DNA of 64,000 nt from Selenomonas timonae (GCF_014250475.1 NZ_CP060204.1:2245001-2309000), one strand, 5' to 3'. Positions 42,090 to 52,118 are shown, counted from the stretch's first letter. Numbers and translations are program-made. Notes: generated from the sequence alone by a model not told the origin.

Positions 42090-43544
42090 TTACCTCATAA
42101 ACGTATAGACCGCAACATTGCTGAAGATCGAGAGCGGTTCTGCCCAGACGCCGATGATGAGAGAAAAGGCGACGGCGATGATCCCCATTGCGCTTGCCGG
42201 AAGCGGCAGACGCAGATGCTCCTCGACCACCTTCTCCCCCTCCTCGACATCGCGGAACATCTCCTTGATGACAAGCAGGTAGTAGTAGACGGACATCATC
42301 GACATGACGAAGCCGACACCCGCGAGCCAGAGATAGCCCGCGTCAATCGCGGCGGAGAAGATGTAGATCTTCCCGACGAAGCCCGCCGTCGGGGGGATGC
42401 CCGCCATCGTGAGCAGGGCGACCATCAGGATGCCCGCCGGGAGCAGGGAGTCTTTTGCAAGTCCGCGCACACTCGTAAAGTCCGCGCCGCCACGTTTCGT
42501 CTCAAGGTAGGATACTGTGACAAACGCGCCGACATTTGCGAAGACGTAGACCATCGCGTAGAAGAGCACCGCCTTGATGCCCGCTGCATTCGTCGCGACC
42601 ATCGCGGTCATCATGTAGCCTGCCTGTGCAATGGACGAGTATGCAAGCATACGCTTAATATTCGTCTGACGGAATGCCATGAGGTTGCCGCCGACCATCG
42701 AAACCGCCGCAAAAATTGCAAGCAGATGCGCCCAGTACGGCGAGAGGAACGGGAATGCCACAAAGAGCACACGCAGCAGGATCGCAATCCCCGCTGCCTT
42801 CGAGCACATCGCAAGGAGTGCCGTCACGGGTGCGGGCGCACCTTCGTACACATCGGGTGCCCAGAGGTGGAACGGAATGATCGAGAGCTTGAAGAAGAAA
42901 CCGGCAAGGATAAAGACCACGCCGATCAGCCCGAGTGAGAACACGAGCCCAAGCCCCTGTGCAATGTTCTGGAACACCATCGTCCCCGTCATGCCGTAGA
43001 CGAGGCTCATACCGTAGAGCAGCACCGCCGTCGAACCGGAGCCAAAGACGAGATACTTGATGCCCGCTTCCGCCGAGAGCGGCGAATCCGTACGAATCGC
43101 AACGAGCCCGTAGAACGAAATCGTCATCAGCTCAAGTCCGACGAACGCCGTCATGAGGTCGTTCGCCGAGGCAAGGACGCACATGCCGAGCAGCGCCGAG
43201 AGAAGGAGCAGATAGAACTCCCCCTTGTGCCTAAGTGTCTGCTCCACATAGTCCGCCGCAAAGATGACGGTCGATAGAATCCCGATGATGAAGAGAATCT
43301 TGAAGAACACGGAATAGCCATCGACGATGTAAAGTCCCGCATAGAATGCGGTCGCACCGCCGTCGGGCGGGTACATGCCCACGGCAAGCGCGAGCACACC
43401 GAGAAGCCCTGCAACGGTCAGCCAGACCACAGGGCAGCGCGGCGCGTCCTTTTTGAGGACGAGATCGGTGACGAGCACCACCGCCATCAGTGCGGCGATT
43501 CCGATCTCCACGGAGATCGCGGTAAAATTCATCGCTTGCAGCAT
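42090..43544 (-). CDS. nuoN: NADH-quinone oxidoreductase subunit N
   Basis: A 484-residue antiporter-like proton-pumping subunit of complex I with about 14 transmembrane segments. The conserved lysine-containing segments are recognisable, e.g. FFFKLSIIPFHLWAPDVYEG in the discontinuous helix region. The start overlaps the nuoM stop by one base (TGATG) after AGGAGGTGG. Last gene of the operon. Confidence 0.94.
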   Translation of the reverse strand: MLQAMNFTAISVEIGIAALMAVVLVTDLVLKKDAPRCPVVWLTVAGLLGVLALAVGMYPPDGGATAFYAGLYIVDGYSVFFKILFIIGILSTVIFAADYVEQTLRHKGEFYLLLLSALLGMCVLASANDLMTAFVGLELMTISFYGLVAIRTDSPLSAEAGIKYLVFGSGSTAVLLYGMSLVYGMTGTMVFQNIAQGLGLVFSLGLIGVVFILAGFFFKLSIIPFHLWAPDVYEGAPAPVTALLAMCSKAAGIAILLRVLFVAFPFLSPYWAHLLAIFAAVSMVGGNLMAFRQTNIKRMLAYSSIAQAGYMMTAMVATNAAGIKAVLFYAMVYVFANVGAFVTVSYLETKRGGADFTSVRGLAKDSLLPAGILMVALLTMAGIPPTAGFVGKIYIFSAAIDAGYLWLAGVGFVMSMMSVYYYLLVIKEMFRDVEEGEKVVEEHLRLPLPASAMGIIAVAFSLIIGVWAEPLSIFSNVAVYTFMR

Positions 43545-45076
43545 CAGTGCCCACCTCCTAAGATTGTCGGCGCATCCTGAATCAGTTCAAAGAGCGGCGC
43601 GAGCGGGGCAACCCCCGTATCCACGACATTCATGAGCAGTCCCGGGAACACACCGAATCCGACGAGGAAGACGCCGAGCACGACGAGCGGCACAATGTCA
43701 ATCTTGCGCTCATCGGGGAATTTCGCAAAGCGTTCCACACGCGGCCCGAAGAGCACGCGCGCGAGCATGCGCAGGACGTAGAACGCCGTGAAGATGATGC
43801 CCGAAACGGCAATCACGGCAATCACGGGATAGACCTCGATGATGCCGACGAAGATCGTGAACTCCGGGATAAAGCCGATCAGCCCCGGCAGCCCGAGCGA
43901 GCACAGACCCGCGAGCATAAAGCCGACCGTGATGTGCGGCATATGATGTGCCAGTCCCCAGAGGTCGCCGACGCTGCGCAGCTCCGTCTTCTCATAGACA
44001 TAGCCGACCTGCGAGAAGAAGAGCGCGAGCATAATGCCGTGCGCAACCATGTAGGCAACCGCACCGCTCACACTCACGACGTTCAGAGCCGCAAAGCCGA
44101 GCAGGACATAGCCCATGTGGGAAACCGAGGAATACGCAATCATGTACTTGATGTCGCGCTGCGCGAGCGCAATGTAGGACGCATAGATGACGTTGATCAT
44201 CGCAAGCACGGCGATCACGGGTGCCCAGAACTTTGCACCGAGCGGCAGAATGAAGAAGCCGATGCGGATGAGCGCGTAGCCTCCGATCTTTTTCAGCACA
44301 CCTGCGTTGATCATCGAGATTGCCGTCGGCGCGCCCGCATAGCCGTCGGGGGACCAGATGTGGAACGGGAACATCGAAAGATGCGACCCGAACCCGATGA
44401 GGAGGAGGAAGAATGCCGTGACCTGTATCTCCCACGAGATATGCCCCATGAGTGCGGCAGTAGCAAGTGCCTCGAAATCGAACGTGCGCATCCCCGACTC
44501 GTACGCGCTCACATACAGGAGGAGCACACCGAGCAGCATGAATGCCGAGCCGACGAGCAGGAAGATCGTCATCTTCATCGCCGCATGCTCTTTGCTCACG
44601 CGCTCCGACGAGCCCCAGATGAGCACCATCAGGTACGCCGGAATGACAACCATCTCGCAGAGCACAAGGAAGAAGAAGAGGTCGCGCACGAGGAATGCCC
44701 CCGACACGCCTGCAATGACGATGAGGAGGAGCACAAAGTACTCCTTCACGCGCTTCTCCACGTGCCACGAGCTGTAGATTGCGGCAAGCCCGACAACACT
44801 CGAGAGCAGAAGCATGGGCAGCGAGATGCCGTCAACACCAAGCGAATACGCTACGCCGAGATCCGTGATCCACGGGATGTACTCCGTGTACTGCATCCCG
44901 CCGCGCGCCATATCATAGTCCGCATAGACAAAGAGCGTGAGGATGGTTGCGACCATCATCGCAAACGCGGAGAGCTGACGAATCGTATCGTGCAGCCGCC
45001 CCGGCAGAAGCGCAATGATGAGTGCTGCCGCAAGCGGGGTCAGGAGAATGACCGAAAGAATCGGAAATGTCATCAT
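43544..45076 (-). CDS. nuoM: NADH-quinone oxidoreductase subunit M
   Basis: A 510-residue antiporter-like proton-pumping subunit. The FPFHIWSPDGYAGAPT segment and the neighbouring conserved glutamate and lysine positions identify NuoM. The start is the first of two adjacent ATG codons (45076/45073), which overlap the nuoL stop and follow GGGGAGGTGG. Confidence 0.94.
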   Translation of the reverse strand: MMTFPILSVILLTPLAAALIIALLPGRLHDTIRQLSAFAMMVATILTLFVYADYDMARGGMQYTEYIPWITDLGVAYSLGVDGISLPMLLLSSVVGLAAIYSSWHVEKRVKEYFVLLLIVIAGVSGAFLVRDLFFFLVLCEMVVIPAYLMVLIWGSSERVSKEHAAMKMTIFLLVGSAFMLLGVLLLYVSAYESGMRTFDFEALATAALMGHISWEIQVTAFFLLLIGFGSHLSMFPFHIWSPDGYAGAPTAISMINAGVLKKIGGYALIRIGFFILPLGAKFWAPVIAVLAMINVIYASYIALAQRDIKYMIAYSSVSHMGYVLLGFAALNVVSVSGAVAYMVAHGIMLALFFSQVGYVYEKTELRSVGDLWGLAHHMPHITVGFMLAGLCSLGLPGLIGFIPEFTIFVGIIEVYPVIAVIAVSGIIFTAFYVLRMLARVLFGPRVERFAKFPDERKIDIVPLVVLGVFLVGFGVFPGLLMNVVDTGVAPLAPLFELIQDAPTILGGGH

Positions 45077-46974
45077 CGGAACCCACCTCCCCAGTAAGCG
45101 ATGATCTGTATCGCCCAATAGAGCGCGTAGCAAAGGAGAATGAGCACACCCGTGTAGAATACGACGACGTACCGCTGTGCCTGCCCGTTCGCAGACTCCG
45201 TGAGGAGGTCGCTCGTGGCGAGCGCATACGCCCCCAGACCGATCATAATGTTGTCGAAGATCTTTTCATCGACCCATTTCAGGATCAGCGCCGTGCCGTA
45301 GACGAGCCGCTCACGGAAATAACCGTAGAGTTCGTCGATGTAGAACTTGTTATAGACGACGCGGTAGAGGAAACCGTAGCTGCGCTGCTGCATCGCCGTC
45401 CGCAAACTGTGCCGCCCGTAGATCTGATAGGCGGCGGCAAAGGCAATCAGTGCAAGCACCGTACTCGTCCCTGCAACCGTCCAGTCGATTGTCTCATGAT
45501 GCGGTACACCTTCATTGACCCAAACGGAGAAGCCGCCGAAGTACCCCAACGCGCCGCTCACGAGGGTGAGCATAATGAGCATAATCATTGGCCAGCGCAT
45601 GAATGCGTCGACCTCGTGAGCCTCGTATTTGCTGCGGCTCTCGCCAAGGAACGCCAAAATGAGCAGACGCGCCATATAGAACGCCGTTAGGAAGGACGTG
45701 ACGGTTGCCATCACGTAGAGCGGGGTGCTCGCGTGCATGACCGCCGCGAGGATCTCATCCTTTGAGAAGAAGCCCGAGAACGGCGGAATGCCCGCAATGG
45801 CAAGCACACCGACAAGCATTGCCGCAAAGGTCAGCGGCATCTTTTTCCACAGGCCGCCCATCTTCGTAATGTCCGTCTCATCGTGCAGTGCGTGCATGAC
45901 GGCACCCGCACAGAGGAAGAGCATCGCCTTGAAGAAGGCGTGCGTCATGAGGTGGAACATCGAGGCGGAGAACGCACCGACACCGACCGCAAGCATCATA
46001 TAGCCGAGCTGACTGATGGTCGAGTACGCGAGCACCGACTTGAACTTGCGCTGGGTCACGGCGATGATCGCCGCAAAGAGCGCGGTAAATGCACCGAGCC
46101 CCGCGATAAAGTCCATCACAAACGGAGATTCACTGAAGATGAAGAATGCGCGTGCGACGAGGTAGACACCCGCCGCGACCATTGTCGCCGCATGGATGAG
46201 TGCCGATGTGGGCGTAGGGCCTTCCATCGCATCGAGCAGCCAGACGTGGAGCGGGAACTGTCCCGACTTGCCGATCGCCCCCATAAAGAGCAGGAGGCCG
46301 ATGACGGTCAGGAAGCCCGTGCCCGCAGCGAGAACATAGGGGGGCACGAGCATACGCAGCTCGATGAAATCCATCGTACCAAACACCATCTGGACGAGCA
46401 GGATGCCGACGAGCATCCCGAAATCGCCGATGCGGGTCGTGATGAATGCCTTTTTTGCCGCCTCACGCGCCGAAACCTTGTGATAGTAGAAGCCGATGAG
46501 GAGGTACGAGCAAAGTCCGACCCCCTCCCAGAACACGTAGAGCTGGAGGAAGTTGACCGAGACGACGAGCCCGAGCATCGCCGCCGAGAACAGCGAGATG
46601 AACGCGAAGAAACGCCCCATCCCCTCGTCGTGCTCCATGTAGCTTACGGAGTAGATATAGACGAGCAGCGAGACAAGCGTCACAATGACGAGCATCATCG
46701 CCGCGAGAGGATCGATGAGCACGCCCATTGTCAGCTTCACATCGCCGATCTGCGCCCAGAGTGCCTTCATCACATAGGGATCGTTCATCGTGATCTGATA
46801 GTTCACGGTGGCGAGAGCGACGAAGACAGAGAACGCGAACGCAAGAGACATCATCGTGATTGCGATCGTCGCGGAGAGGTTTTTCTCCTGCCGCGTAAAC
46901 GGCCCGATGATGAGAAATGCGAGCGCAGGGAAGAGTGGGATCAGATAGGCATGCGTGAGTGCAAATGTAAACAT
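45073..46974 (-). CDS. nuoL: NADH-quinone oxidoreductase subunit L
   Basis: A 633-residue proton-pumping subunit with antiporter-like helices and the long C-terminal lateral helix region that runs along the membrane arm. FPLHVWLLDAMEGPTPTSAL is the typical NuoL signature. The ATG at 46974 follows AGGGGAGGGG, 14 bases after nuoK. Confidence 0.95.
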   Translation of the reverse strand: MFTFALTHAYLIPLFPALAFLIIGPFTRQEKNLSATIAITMMSLAFAFSVFVALATVNYQITMNDPYVMKALWAQIGDVKLTMGVLIDPLAAMMLVIVTLVSLLVYIYSVSYMEHDEGMGRFFAFISLFSAAMLGLVVSVNFLQLYVFWEGVGLCSYLLIGFYYHKVSAREAAKKAFITTRIGDFGMLVGILLVQMVFGTMDFIELRMLVPPYVLAAGTGFLTVIGLLLFMGAIGKSGQFPLHVWLLDAMEGPTPTSALIHAATMVAAGVYLVARAFFIFSESPFVMDFIAGLGAFTALFAAIIAVTQRKFKSVLAYSTISQLGYMMLAVGVGAFSASMFHLMTHAFFKAMLFLCAGAVMHALHDETDITKMGGLWKKMPLTFAAMLVGVLAIAGIPPFSGFFSKDEILAAVMHASTPLYVMATVTSFLTAFYMARLLILAFLGESRSKYEAHEVDAFMRWPMIMLIMLTLVSGALGYFGGFSVWVNEGVPHHETIDWTVAGTSTVLALIAFAAAYQIYGRHSLRTAMQQRSYGFLYRVVYNKFYIDELYGYFRERLVYGTALILKWVDEKIFDNIMIGLGAYALATSDLLTESANGQAQRYVVVFYTGVLILLCYALYWAIQIIAYWGGGFR

Positions 46975-46988
46975 ATTGCTCCCCTCCC

Positions 46989-47294
46989 CTAGTCTCTGAG
47001 CGTATCCAGTTCATCGACATTCGTCGTGAAGCGGATCTGATACAGACGGAATGCGAGGGCAAGCCCGACGGCGATCTCGGACGCGGCGACCGCAATCGAG
47101 AAGAGAGCCATGAGCTGTCCCTCCATGTTGTGTGCATAGAAGCGGTCGAATGCGACGAGGTTGATGTTCACCGCATTGAGCATCAGCTCCACGCACATGA
47201 GAATCGGGATGATGCCGCGCCGTGTGAGCAGACCGTAAAGTCCGATACAGAAGAGTACGGCCGCGACAAAGAGCAAATCTGGCAGTCCAATCAT
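46989..47294 (-). CDS. nuoK: NADH-quinone oxidoreductase subunit K
   Basis: A 101-residue three-helix membrane subunit. The two buried glutamates needed for proton transfer are in CVELMLNAVN and in the following helix (AASEIAVGLA). The start overlaps the nuoJ stop by four bases. Confidence 0.95.
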   Translation of the reverse strand: MIGLPDLLFVAAVLFCIGLYGLLTRRGIIPILMCVELMLNAVNINLVAFDRFYAHNMEGQLMALFSIAVAASEIAVGLALAFRLYQIRFTTNVDELDTLRD

Positions 47295-47785
47295 GCCGTA
47301 TCCCCTCCCCTCGCGAGGACAAGTGCCCCGACCATCGCGACGAGCAGCAGCACCGCCACGATCTCAAACGGCAGGATGTACGTGCCGAGCATCAGCCGCG
47401 CAATCTCCTGCGCACCCGTAGATGCGCCGAGTTCTCCACCCGGCAAGGGGGAGAGGACGATGCCGAGACCGATGAGGAAGAAGAAGCCGCCCGCGAGCAA
47501 ACCCGTCACCACGCGGCGAAAGAGCTTCTGCGAGGGGTTCGACTGCGCCATTGAGTCGCGCCGCGTCAGCATAATCGCCATGACAATGAGGACGGCAACC
47601 GCGCCACTGTAGACCATCAGCTGCACCGCGCCGAGGAACTCCGCGCCGATATAGAAGTAGATCGCCGCCACACCGATAAAGGAGAGGACGAGGAAGAGTG
47701 CGCTGTGCACAACATTTGGGGACAGGACGACACCGAGGGCACCGATGATTGTCACCGCCGCAAGAAAATAGAAGATGATACTCAT
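47291..47785 (-). CDS. nuoJ: NADH-quinone oxidoreductase subunit J
   Basis: A 164-residue membrane subunit with five hydrophobic segments; the conserved YIGAEFLGAVQLMVYSGAVA stretch marks the third helix, whose pi-bulge couples quinone chemistry to pumping. The start overlaps the nuoI stop by four bases. Confidence 0.94.
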   Translation of the reverse strand: MSIIFYFLAAVTIIGALGVVLSPNVVHSALFLVLSFIGVAAIYFYIGAEFLGAVQLMVYSGAVAVLIVMAIMLTRRDSMAQSNPSQKLFRRVVTGLLAGGFFFLIGLGIVLSPLPGGELGASTGAQEIARLMLGTYILPFEIVAVLLLVAMVGALVLARGGDTA

Positions 47786-48516
47786 GCCGTCCCTCCTTTC
47801 TGCTCCGTGTTCTTCGTTTCGACGGGCGGCTCCGCCTTCGTCTCAGCCGATTTCTCCGCCACCGGAGATTTTGCTGCGGCGGCTTTTGCCGCAGCTGCCT
47901 TGGCTGCAGCCGCCTTCGCCGCCGCCATTTTTTCTGCTGCATCGGCGGGTGCAGCGGGTTTTTCCGCTGCCGCAGGCTTTGCCGTCTCCGGATTCTCCGC
48001 CGCCGCCTTCTCCGCCTCGGCTTTTGCCTTCGCGGCCGCCTCCGCCTTTGCCTTGGCAGCGGCTTCCTTCTTCGCCTTTTCCTCCGCTGCCTCAACTTCG
48101 ACCTGCGCGAGGAATTCCTCCAGATCCGCGCGATCCGCATCCGTCATTGCGTCGTGGGTCATCGTCTCCTTGCTCCACGTCGAGATCGCATATTCCTTGT
48201 CCCAGACGAGGGTCTTGACGGGGCAGACCTCCACGCAGAGATTGCAGTAGAGGCATCGTCCGGACTTGTGCACATAGGACTTCATATGACGCTTTTTCTT
48301 TGCATCCTGTACAATGGTAAGATCGAGTGCCTTGTTCGGGCACGCATTCGCACACATCGAGCAGCCGATGCAGACACGCCAGTCCATCGCGAGGTTTCCC
48401 CCGCGGAAATTATCCGTCATCGGAAGTTTTTCTTCGGGGTAGCAGAACGTTTCCTTCTTGCCCCAGAGATGCTTCCATGTGACGCTCATGCCTGTCAAGA
48501 GGCCTTTTCCAAACAT
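47782..48516 (-). CDS. nuoI: NADH-quinone oxidoreductase subunit I with Ala/Lys-rich tail
   Basis: A 244-residue NuoI. Two 4Fe-4S motifs of the type CxxCxxCxxxCP are intact: CIGCSMCANACP at 49-60 and CLYCNLCVEVCP at 88-99, the electron relay between NuoB and the upstream clusters. After about residue 138 there is an added low-complexity tail of about 106 residues, rich in Ala, Lys, Glu and Pro, with an AAAAK repeat of period five near 199-216. The usual protein ends near residue 140-180. The ATG at 48516 follows AAGGAGGGG. The tail is in frame and followed directly by nuoJ, so it is not a frameshift. Confidence 0.92.
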   Translation of the reverse strand: MFGKGLLTGMSVTWKHLWGKKETFCYPEEKLPMTDNFRGGNLAMDWRVCIGCSMCANACPNKALDLTIVQDAKKKRHMKSYVHKSGRCLYCNLCVEVCPVKTLVWDKEYAISTWSKETMTHDAMTDADRADLEEFLAQVEVEAAEEKAKKEAAAKAKAEAAAKAKAEAEKAAAENPETAKPAAAEKPAAPADAAEKMAAAKAAAAKAAAAKAAAAKSPVAEKSAETKAEPPVETKNTEQKGGTA

Positions 48517-48529
48517 CAGAGCCCCTCCT

Positions 48530-49576
48530 TTAGACAATACCGACGAGATACATCCCGACCCCCGTCAAAAAGACATTGAGGATCGAGAGCGGCACGAGCA
48601 CCTTCCAGCCGAAGGTGAGGATCTGATCGACGCGCGTACGTGGGAACGTCCATCGGAACCACATGATGAGCAGCACCATGAGTACCGCCTTGAGGGCGAA
48701 CCAGACGAAGCCCGGCAGGAACTCGGGGCCGCTGTAGCCGCCCAGGAAGAACGTTGTCGCGAGAATCGCCGCCGTCAGGAGGTTCGCGTACTCCGCAAGG
48801 AAGAACAGCGCCCAGCGCATCCCCGAGTACTCCGTAAAGGGGCCTGCAATGATCTCGGACTCGCCCTCCACGAGGTCGAACGGCGTGCGGTTCGTCTCCG
48901 CGACCGCCGCAATCAGGAAGATGATGAACGCGAGCGGCTGCATGAAGATGAACCAGCTTGTCTGCGCCTGCATCTGCACGATGTCGTCCATGCGCAGAGA
49001 GCCTGTAATCATGACGACACCGAGCAGCGAAAAGAGCAGCGGTGCCTCATAGCTGAGCATCTGCCCGACGATGCGCATGCCGCCGATGAACGAGTATTTA
49101 TTGTTCGACGCATAGCCCCCCATCAGGAACGGCAGAACCGCCTGTCCCGAGACAGCGAACAGGAGGAACACACCCACGTTCACATCGGCGAGTACCGCGC
49201 CCGCATCGAACGGGAAGAACGCATAGGCGAGTGCCGCAGGCACAAAGAGCAGTGCGGGCGAGAGTGCCCAGACCACCTTGTCCGCACCGGCGGGCATGAT
49301 ATCCTCCTTGCTCATGAGTTTCAGCATATCCGCGATGGGCTGAAGCAGACCGAAGCGTCCGCCGACGCGGTTCGGACCGATGCGCACCTGGATGAACGCA
49401 CAGATCTTGCGCTCCGCATAGGTGAAGACAATCGCCGCCATCGAGATGATCCCGAGCAGGATTGCGATGCCGACGAAGGTCATGACAAGATCCACCACAA
49501 ACGGGATCGGCACAACACTGTAAACAGCAGCGCGCAGCGTGAGTGCAATCGCTCCCAAGAAAGAAAGTTCCATCAT
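48530..49576 (-). CDS. nuoH: NADH-quinone oxidoreductase subunit H
   Basis: A 348-residue membrane subunit with eight helices that forms part of the quinone-binding chamber. AERKICAFIQVRIGPNRVGG and ETNRTPFDLVEGESE are the family signatures. The gene starts with two ATG codons (49576, 49573) after AAAGGAGG. Confidence 0.95.
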   Translation of the reverse strand: MMELSFLGAIALTLRAAVYSVVPIPFVVDLVMTFVGIAILLGIISMAAIVFTYAERKICAFIQVRIGPNRVGGRFGLLQPIADMLKLMSKEDIMPAGADKVVWALSPALLFVPAALAYAFFPFDAGAVLADVNVGVFLLFAVSGQAVLPFLMGGYASNNKYSFIGGMRIVGQMLSYEAPLLFSLLGVVMITGSLRMDDIVQMQAQTSWFIFMQPLAFIIFLIAAVAETNRTPFDLVEGESEIIAGPFTEYSGMRWALFFLAEYANLLTAAILATTFFLGGYSGPEFLPGFVWFALKAVLMVLLIMWFRWTFPRTRVDQILTFGWKVLVPLSILNVFLTGVGMYLVGIV

Positions 49577-49588
49577 TTGCCTCCTTTC

Positions 49589-50689
49589 TCAGCAGTCCAC
49601 TTCGCCCATGATCGGGTCGATGGATGAATACGCGGCGACCGAGTCACCGATGAACATACCGCGGCACATCGCATCCAGCCCCTGCATATTGACGAACGAG
49701 GGGCGGCGGATGTGGATGCGGTACGGCTTCGTCGTCCCGTCGCTGACAATGTAGAAGCCGAGCTCGCCGCGCGTGCCCTCCGTACGGCTGAACACCTCGC
49801 CCTTCGGCGGCTTGATGACCTTGGGTACTTTTTTCCCCATAAAGTCACCCTCGGGCAGACCGTCGATCGCCTGACGAATGATCTTCGCGCTCTCGGCGAT
49901 CTCATTCAGCTTCACCATGTAGCGATCCCAGTTGTCGCCGTTCTTGCCCACGGGGATGTCAAAGTCAAAGTCGTCATAGACGCTGTAGCCATCCACCTTG
50001 CGCAGGTCAAAGGCCAGCCCCGTCGCACGCAGATTCGGCCCCGTCATATTGTAGGACAGTGCCTGTTCCGTTGTCAGCGGCGATGTCCCCACAATGCGGC
50101 GGATAAAGATCTCGTTCCCCGTCAGAAGCTTGTTGTACTCCTCAAGAAAAACGGGAACTTCATCGAGAAACGCGCGAATCAGCACCTCTGCCTCGGGTGA
50201 GATGTCTTCCTTGACCCCGCCGATGCGGATATAGTGGAAGGTCTGCCGTGCACCGCAGACGAGGTTGAAGATGTCGAGGATCTTCTCGCGGTCGCGGAAA
50301 CAGTAAAGCATTCCCGTCGACGCGCCCAGATCGTTTGCAAGCGTCCCGATAAAGATCAAATGGCTGTTGATGCGGTTCAGCTCCGCCATGATGACACGGA
50401 TGTACTCCGCACGCGGTGTCGTCTCGATGCCCGCAAGCTCCTCAACCGCAAGCGCATAGCCGAAATTGTTGTTCATCGCAGAGATGTAGTCAAGGCGATC
50501 CGTATAGGGGAGTCCCTGCACATACGTCCTGTCCTCGAGCAGCTTTTCGATGCCGCGATGGAGATAGCCCATGATCGGCGTCGCCTTCACGATGCGCTCA
50601 CCGTCAAGCTCGAGCTGTACCTGCAGAACGCCGTGCGTCGAGGGATGCTGCGGCCCCATGTTAAGCGTGTAGGTCTCGCTGCGTACCAT
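49589..50689 (-). CDS. nuoD: NADH-quinone oxidoreductase subunit D
   Basis: A 366-residue 49-kDa-type subunit, related to NiFe-hydrogenase large subunits, that lines the quinone pocket. NMGPQHPSTHGV near the N-terminus carries the conserved histidine loop. It is separate from nuoC rather than fused. The start overlaps the nuoC stop by one base. Confidence 0.95.
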   Translation of the reverse strand: MVRSETYTLNMGPQHPSTHGVLQVQLELDGERIVKATPIMGYLHRGIEKLLEDRTYVQGLPYTDRLDYISAMNNNFGYALAVEELAGIETTPRAEYIRVIMAELNRINSHLIFIGTLANDLGASTGMLYCFRDREKILDIFNLVCGARQTFHYIRIGGVKEDISPEAEVLIRAFLDEVPVFLEEYNKLLTGNEIFIRRIVGTSPLTTEQALSYNMTGPNLRATGLAFDLRKVDGYSVYDDFDFDIPVGKNGDNWDRYMVKLNEIAESAKIIRQAIDGLPEGDFMGKKVPKVIKPPKGEVFSRTEGTRGELGFYIVSDGTTKPYRIHIRRPSFVNMQGLDAMCRGMFIGDSVAAYSSIDPIMGEVDC

Positions 50690-51177
50690 CAGATCCCCTC
50701 CCTTCGGATGCGCGGAATGTTCGGCGGAGGCGGCGGCACAAAGTCCTTGCGCAGCGGATGCCCGACGAAATCCTCATGGTGAAACACGCGCCTGAGATCG
50801 GGATGCCCCGTGAACGTGATTCCCATGAGGTCATAGACCTCGCGCTCCTCGAACTCCACGCCCGGGAACACTGCCGTTGCCGACGGGATGACGGGGGCAT
50901 CGTGATCCAGCGTCACCTTCACCGTCAGCCAGTGCATATGTGTGTATGAAAAGAGATGGTAGACCATCTCAAAGCGATCCTTCCAGTCGACCGCCGTCAC
51001 ATTCTCCATACGCGTCAGCTGCAGATTGCTGTCGTCGCGCAGGAATGTCAGCAGCGCGATGAGTTCATCTGCCCCGATATAGAGGGCGGGACGCTCTGCC
51101 TCGGCATCGTACTCTGCATTGGGAAAGGCAAGTCGGATGCCGGCAAGCGCATCGAGAGATACATAGTTTTTTCTCAT
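50689..51177 (-). CDS. nuoC: NADH-quinone oxidoreductase subunit C
   Basis: A 162-residue 30-kDa-type subunit of the peripheral arm. The segment [20 protein letters not shown] and [18 protein letters not shown] are the family signature. The start overlaps the nuoB stop by four bases. Confidence 0.95.
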   Translation of the reverse strand: MRKNYVSLDALAGIRLAFPNAEYDAEAERPALYIGADELIALLTFLRDDSNLQLTRMENVTAVDWKDRFEMVYHLFSYTHMHWLTVKVTLDHDAPVIPSATAVFPGVEFEEREVYDLMGITFTGHPDLRRVFHHEDFVGHPLRKDFVPPPPPNIPRIRREGI

Positions 51178-51713
51178 GCGTTCACCGCCTTCTTCTCCGC
51201 CTGCTCCGCCCAGAACGCACGCTCGGCAGCGACCCGTTCGGGGTGTAGAATCTTCTCGCGCAGCTTGAGCATCCCGTCGATCAGTGCCTCGGGACGCGGC
51301 GGACAGCCGGGGATATAGACATCCACGGGCAGGATCTCATCCACGCCCGGCACAACGGCATACGAATCCGCAAAGGGGCCGCCCGCAATTGTACACGCCC
51401 CCATTGCGATCACATATTTTGGCTCGGGCATCTCCTCGTAGAGGCGTACAATCGGATCTGCCATCTTCCACGTCAGCGTCCCCGCAACGATCAGGAGATC
51501 CGCCTGACGCGGACACGGGCGAAACACCTCGTAGCCGAAGCGCGCGAGGTCGAAGCGCGCCGTCGCCGTGCTCATCATCTCGATTGCACAGCAGGCAAGC
51601 CCCGAAGAGAGCGGCCAGATCGAGCTCGCATGCGCCCAGCGCAGAAGCTCGTCGAGCTTCACCACGAAGACATTGTGCCGCAGGCTTTCGGGAACGCGAT
51701 CCGCTATCTCCAT
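51174..51713 (-). CDS. nuoB: NADH-quinone oxidoreductase subunit B
   Basis: A 179-residue subunit that holds the terminal N2 4Fe-4S cluster and hands electrons to quinone. The adjacent cysteine pair in [10 protein letters not shown] and the later cysteines in GACTIAGG and [10 protein letters not shown] match the N2 ligands. The ATG at 51713 follows AAGGGGG and overlaps the end of nuoA by 10 bases; the longer upstream frame is spurious. Confidence 0.95.
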   Translation of the reverse strand: MEIADRVPESLRHNVFVVKLDELLRWAHASSIWPLSSGLACCAIEMMSTATARFDLARFGYEVFRPCPRQADLLIVAGTLTWKMADPIVRLYEEMPEPKYVIAMGACTIAGGPFADSYAVVPGVDEILPVDVYIPGCPPRPEALIDGMLKLREKILHPERVAAERAFWAEQAEKKAVNA

Positions 51714-52057
51714 GTGAGATCCCCCTTTCGCCACGCATAGCCAAGGCCGAGCGCGAGAATTCCGACGAAGACGAACATCTCGAGCAGCGCGAACAGCCCC
51801 AGCATCTGGAACTCCACCGCCCACGGATAGAGGAACACCGTCTCGATGTCAAAGACGATGAAGAGCAGCGCGTAGAGGAAATACCCCGCGCGGAACTGCA
51901 CATACGGCGAGCCGATCGGGTCGACACCGCACTCGTAGGGGATGTATTTCTGCGGTGACGGCTGCTTCGGCTGCAAGAGAAATGCAGGACCGAGCGCCAT
52001 GACAGGAAACAGCAGCGCCACCACGAGAAAAATCCCCAGACTTCCAAACTCTCCCAT
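51704..52057 (-). CDS. nuoA: NADH-quinone oxidoreductase subunit A
   Basis: A 117-residue three-helix membrane subunit. The segment [19 protein letters not shown] contains the loop with the redox-sensitive cysteine, and [15 protein letters not shown] is the second signature. First gene of the 11-gene operon; the ATG at 52057 follows AAGGAGGCC. Confidence 0.95.
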   Translation of the reverse strand: MGEFGSLGIFLVVALLFPVMALGPAFLLQPKQPSPQKYIPYECGVDPIGSPYVQFRAGYFLYALLFIVFDIETVFLYPWAVEFQMLGLFALLEMFVFVGILALGLGYAWRKGDLTWR

Positions 52058-52118
52058 ACACAGGCCTCCTTATTAGAGTATAAAATAAATACATAGGGAA
52101 AATAAATAATCAGAAACA

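Noticed and set aside
47858-48110. Frameshift or sequencing artefact as cause of the Ala/Lys-rich NuoI tail
   Set aside because: The frame stays open, the codon pattern is regular, and the stop overlaps the nuoJ start by four bases as in the other nuo gene pairs.
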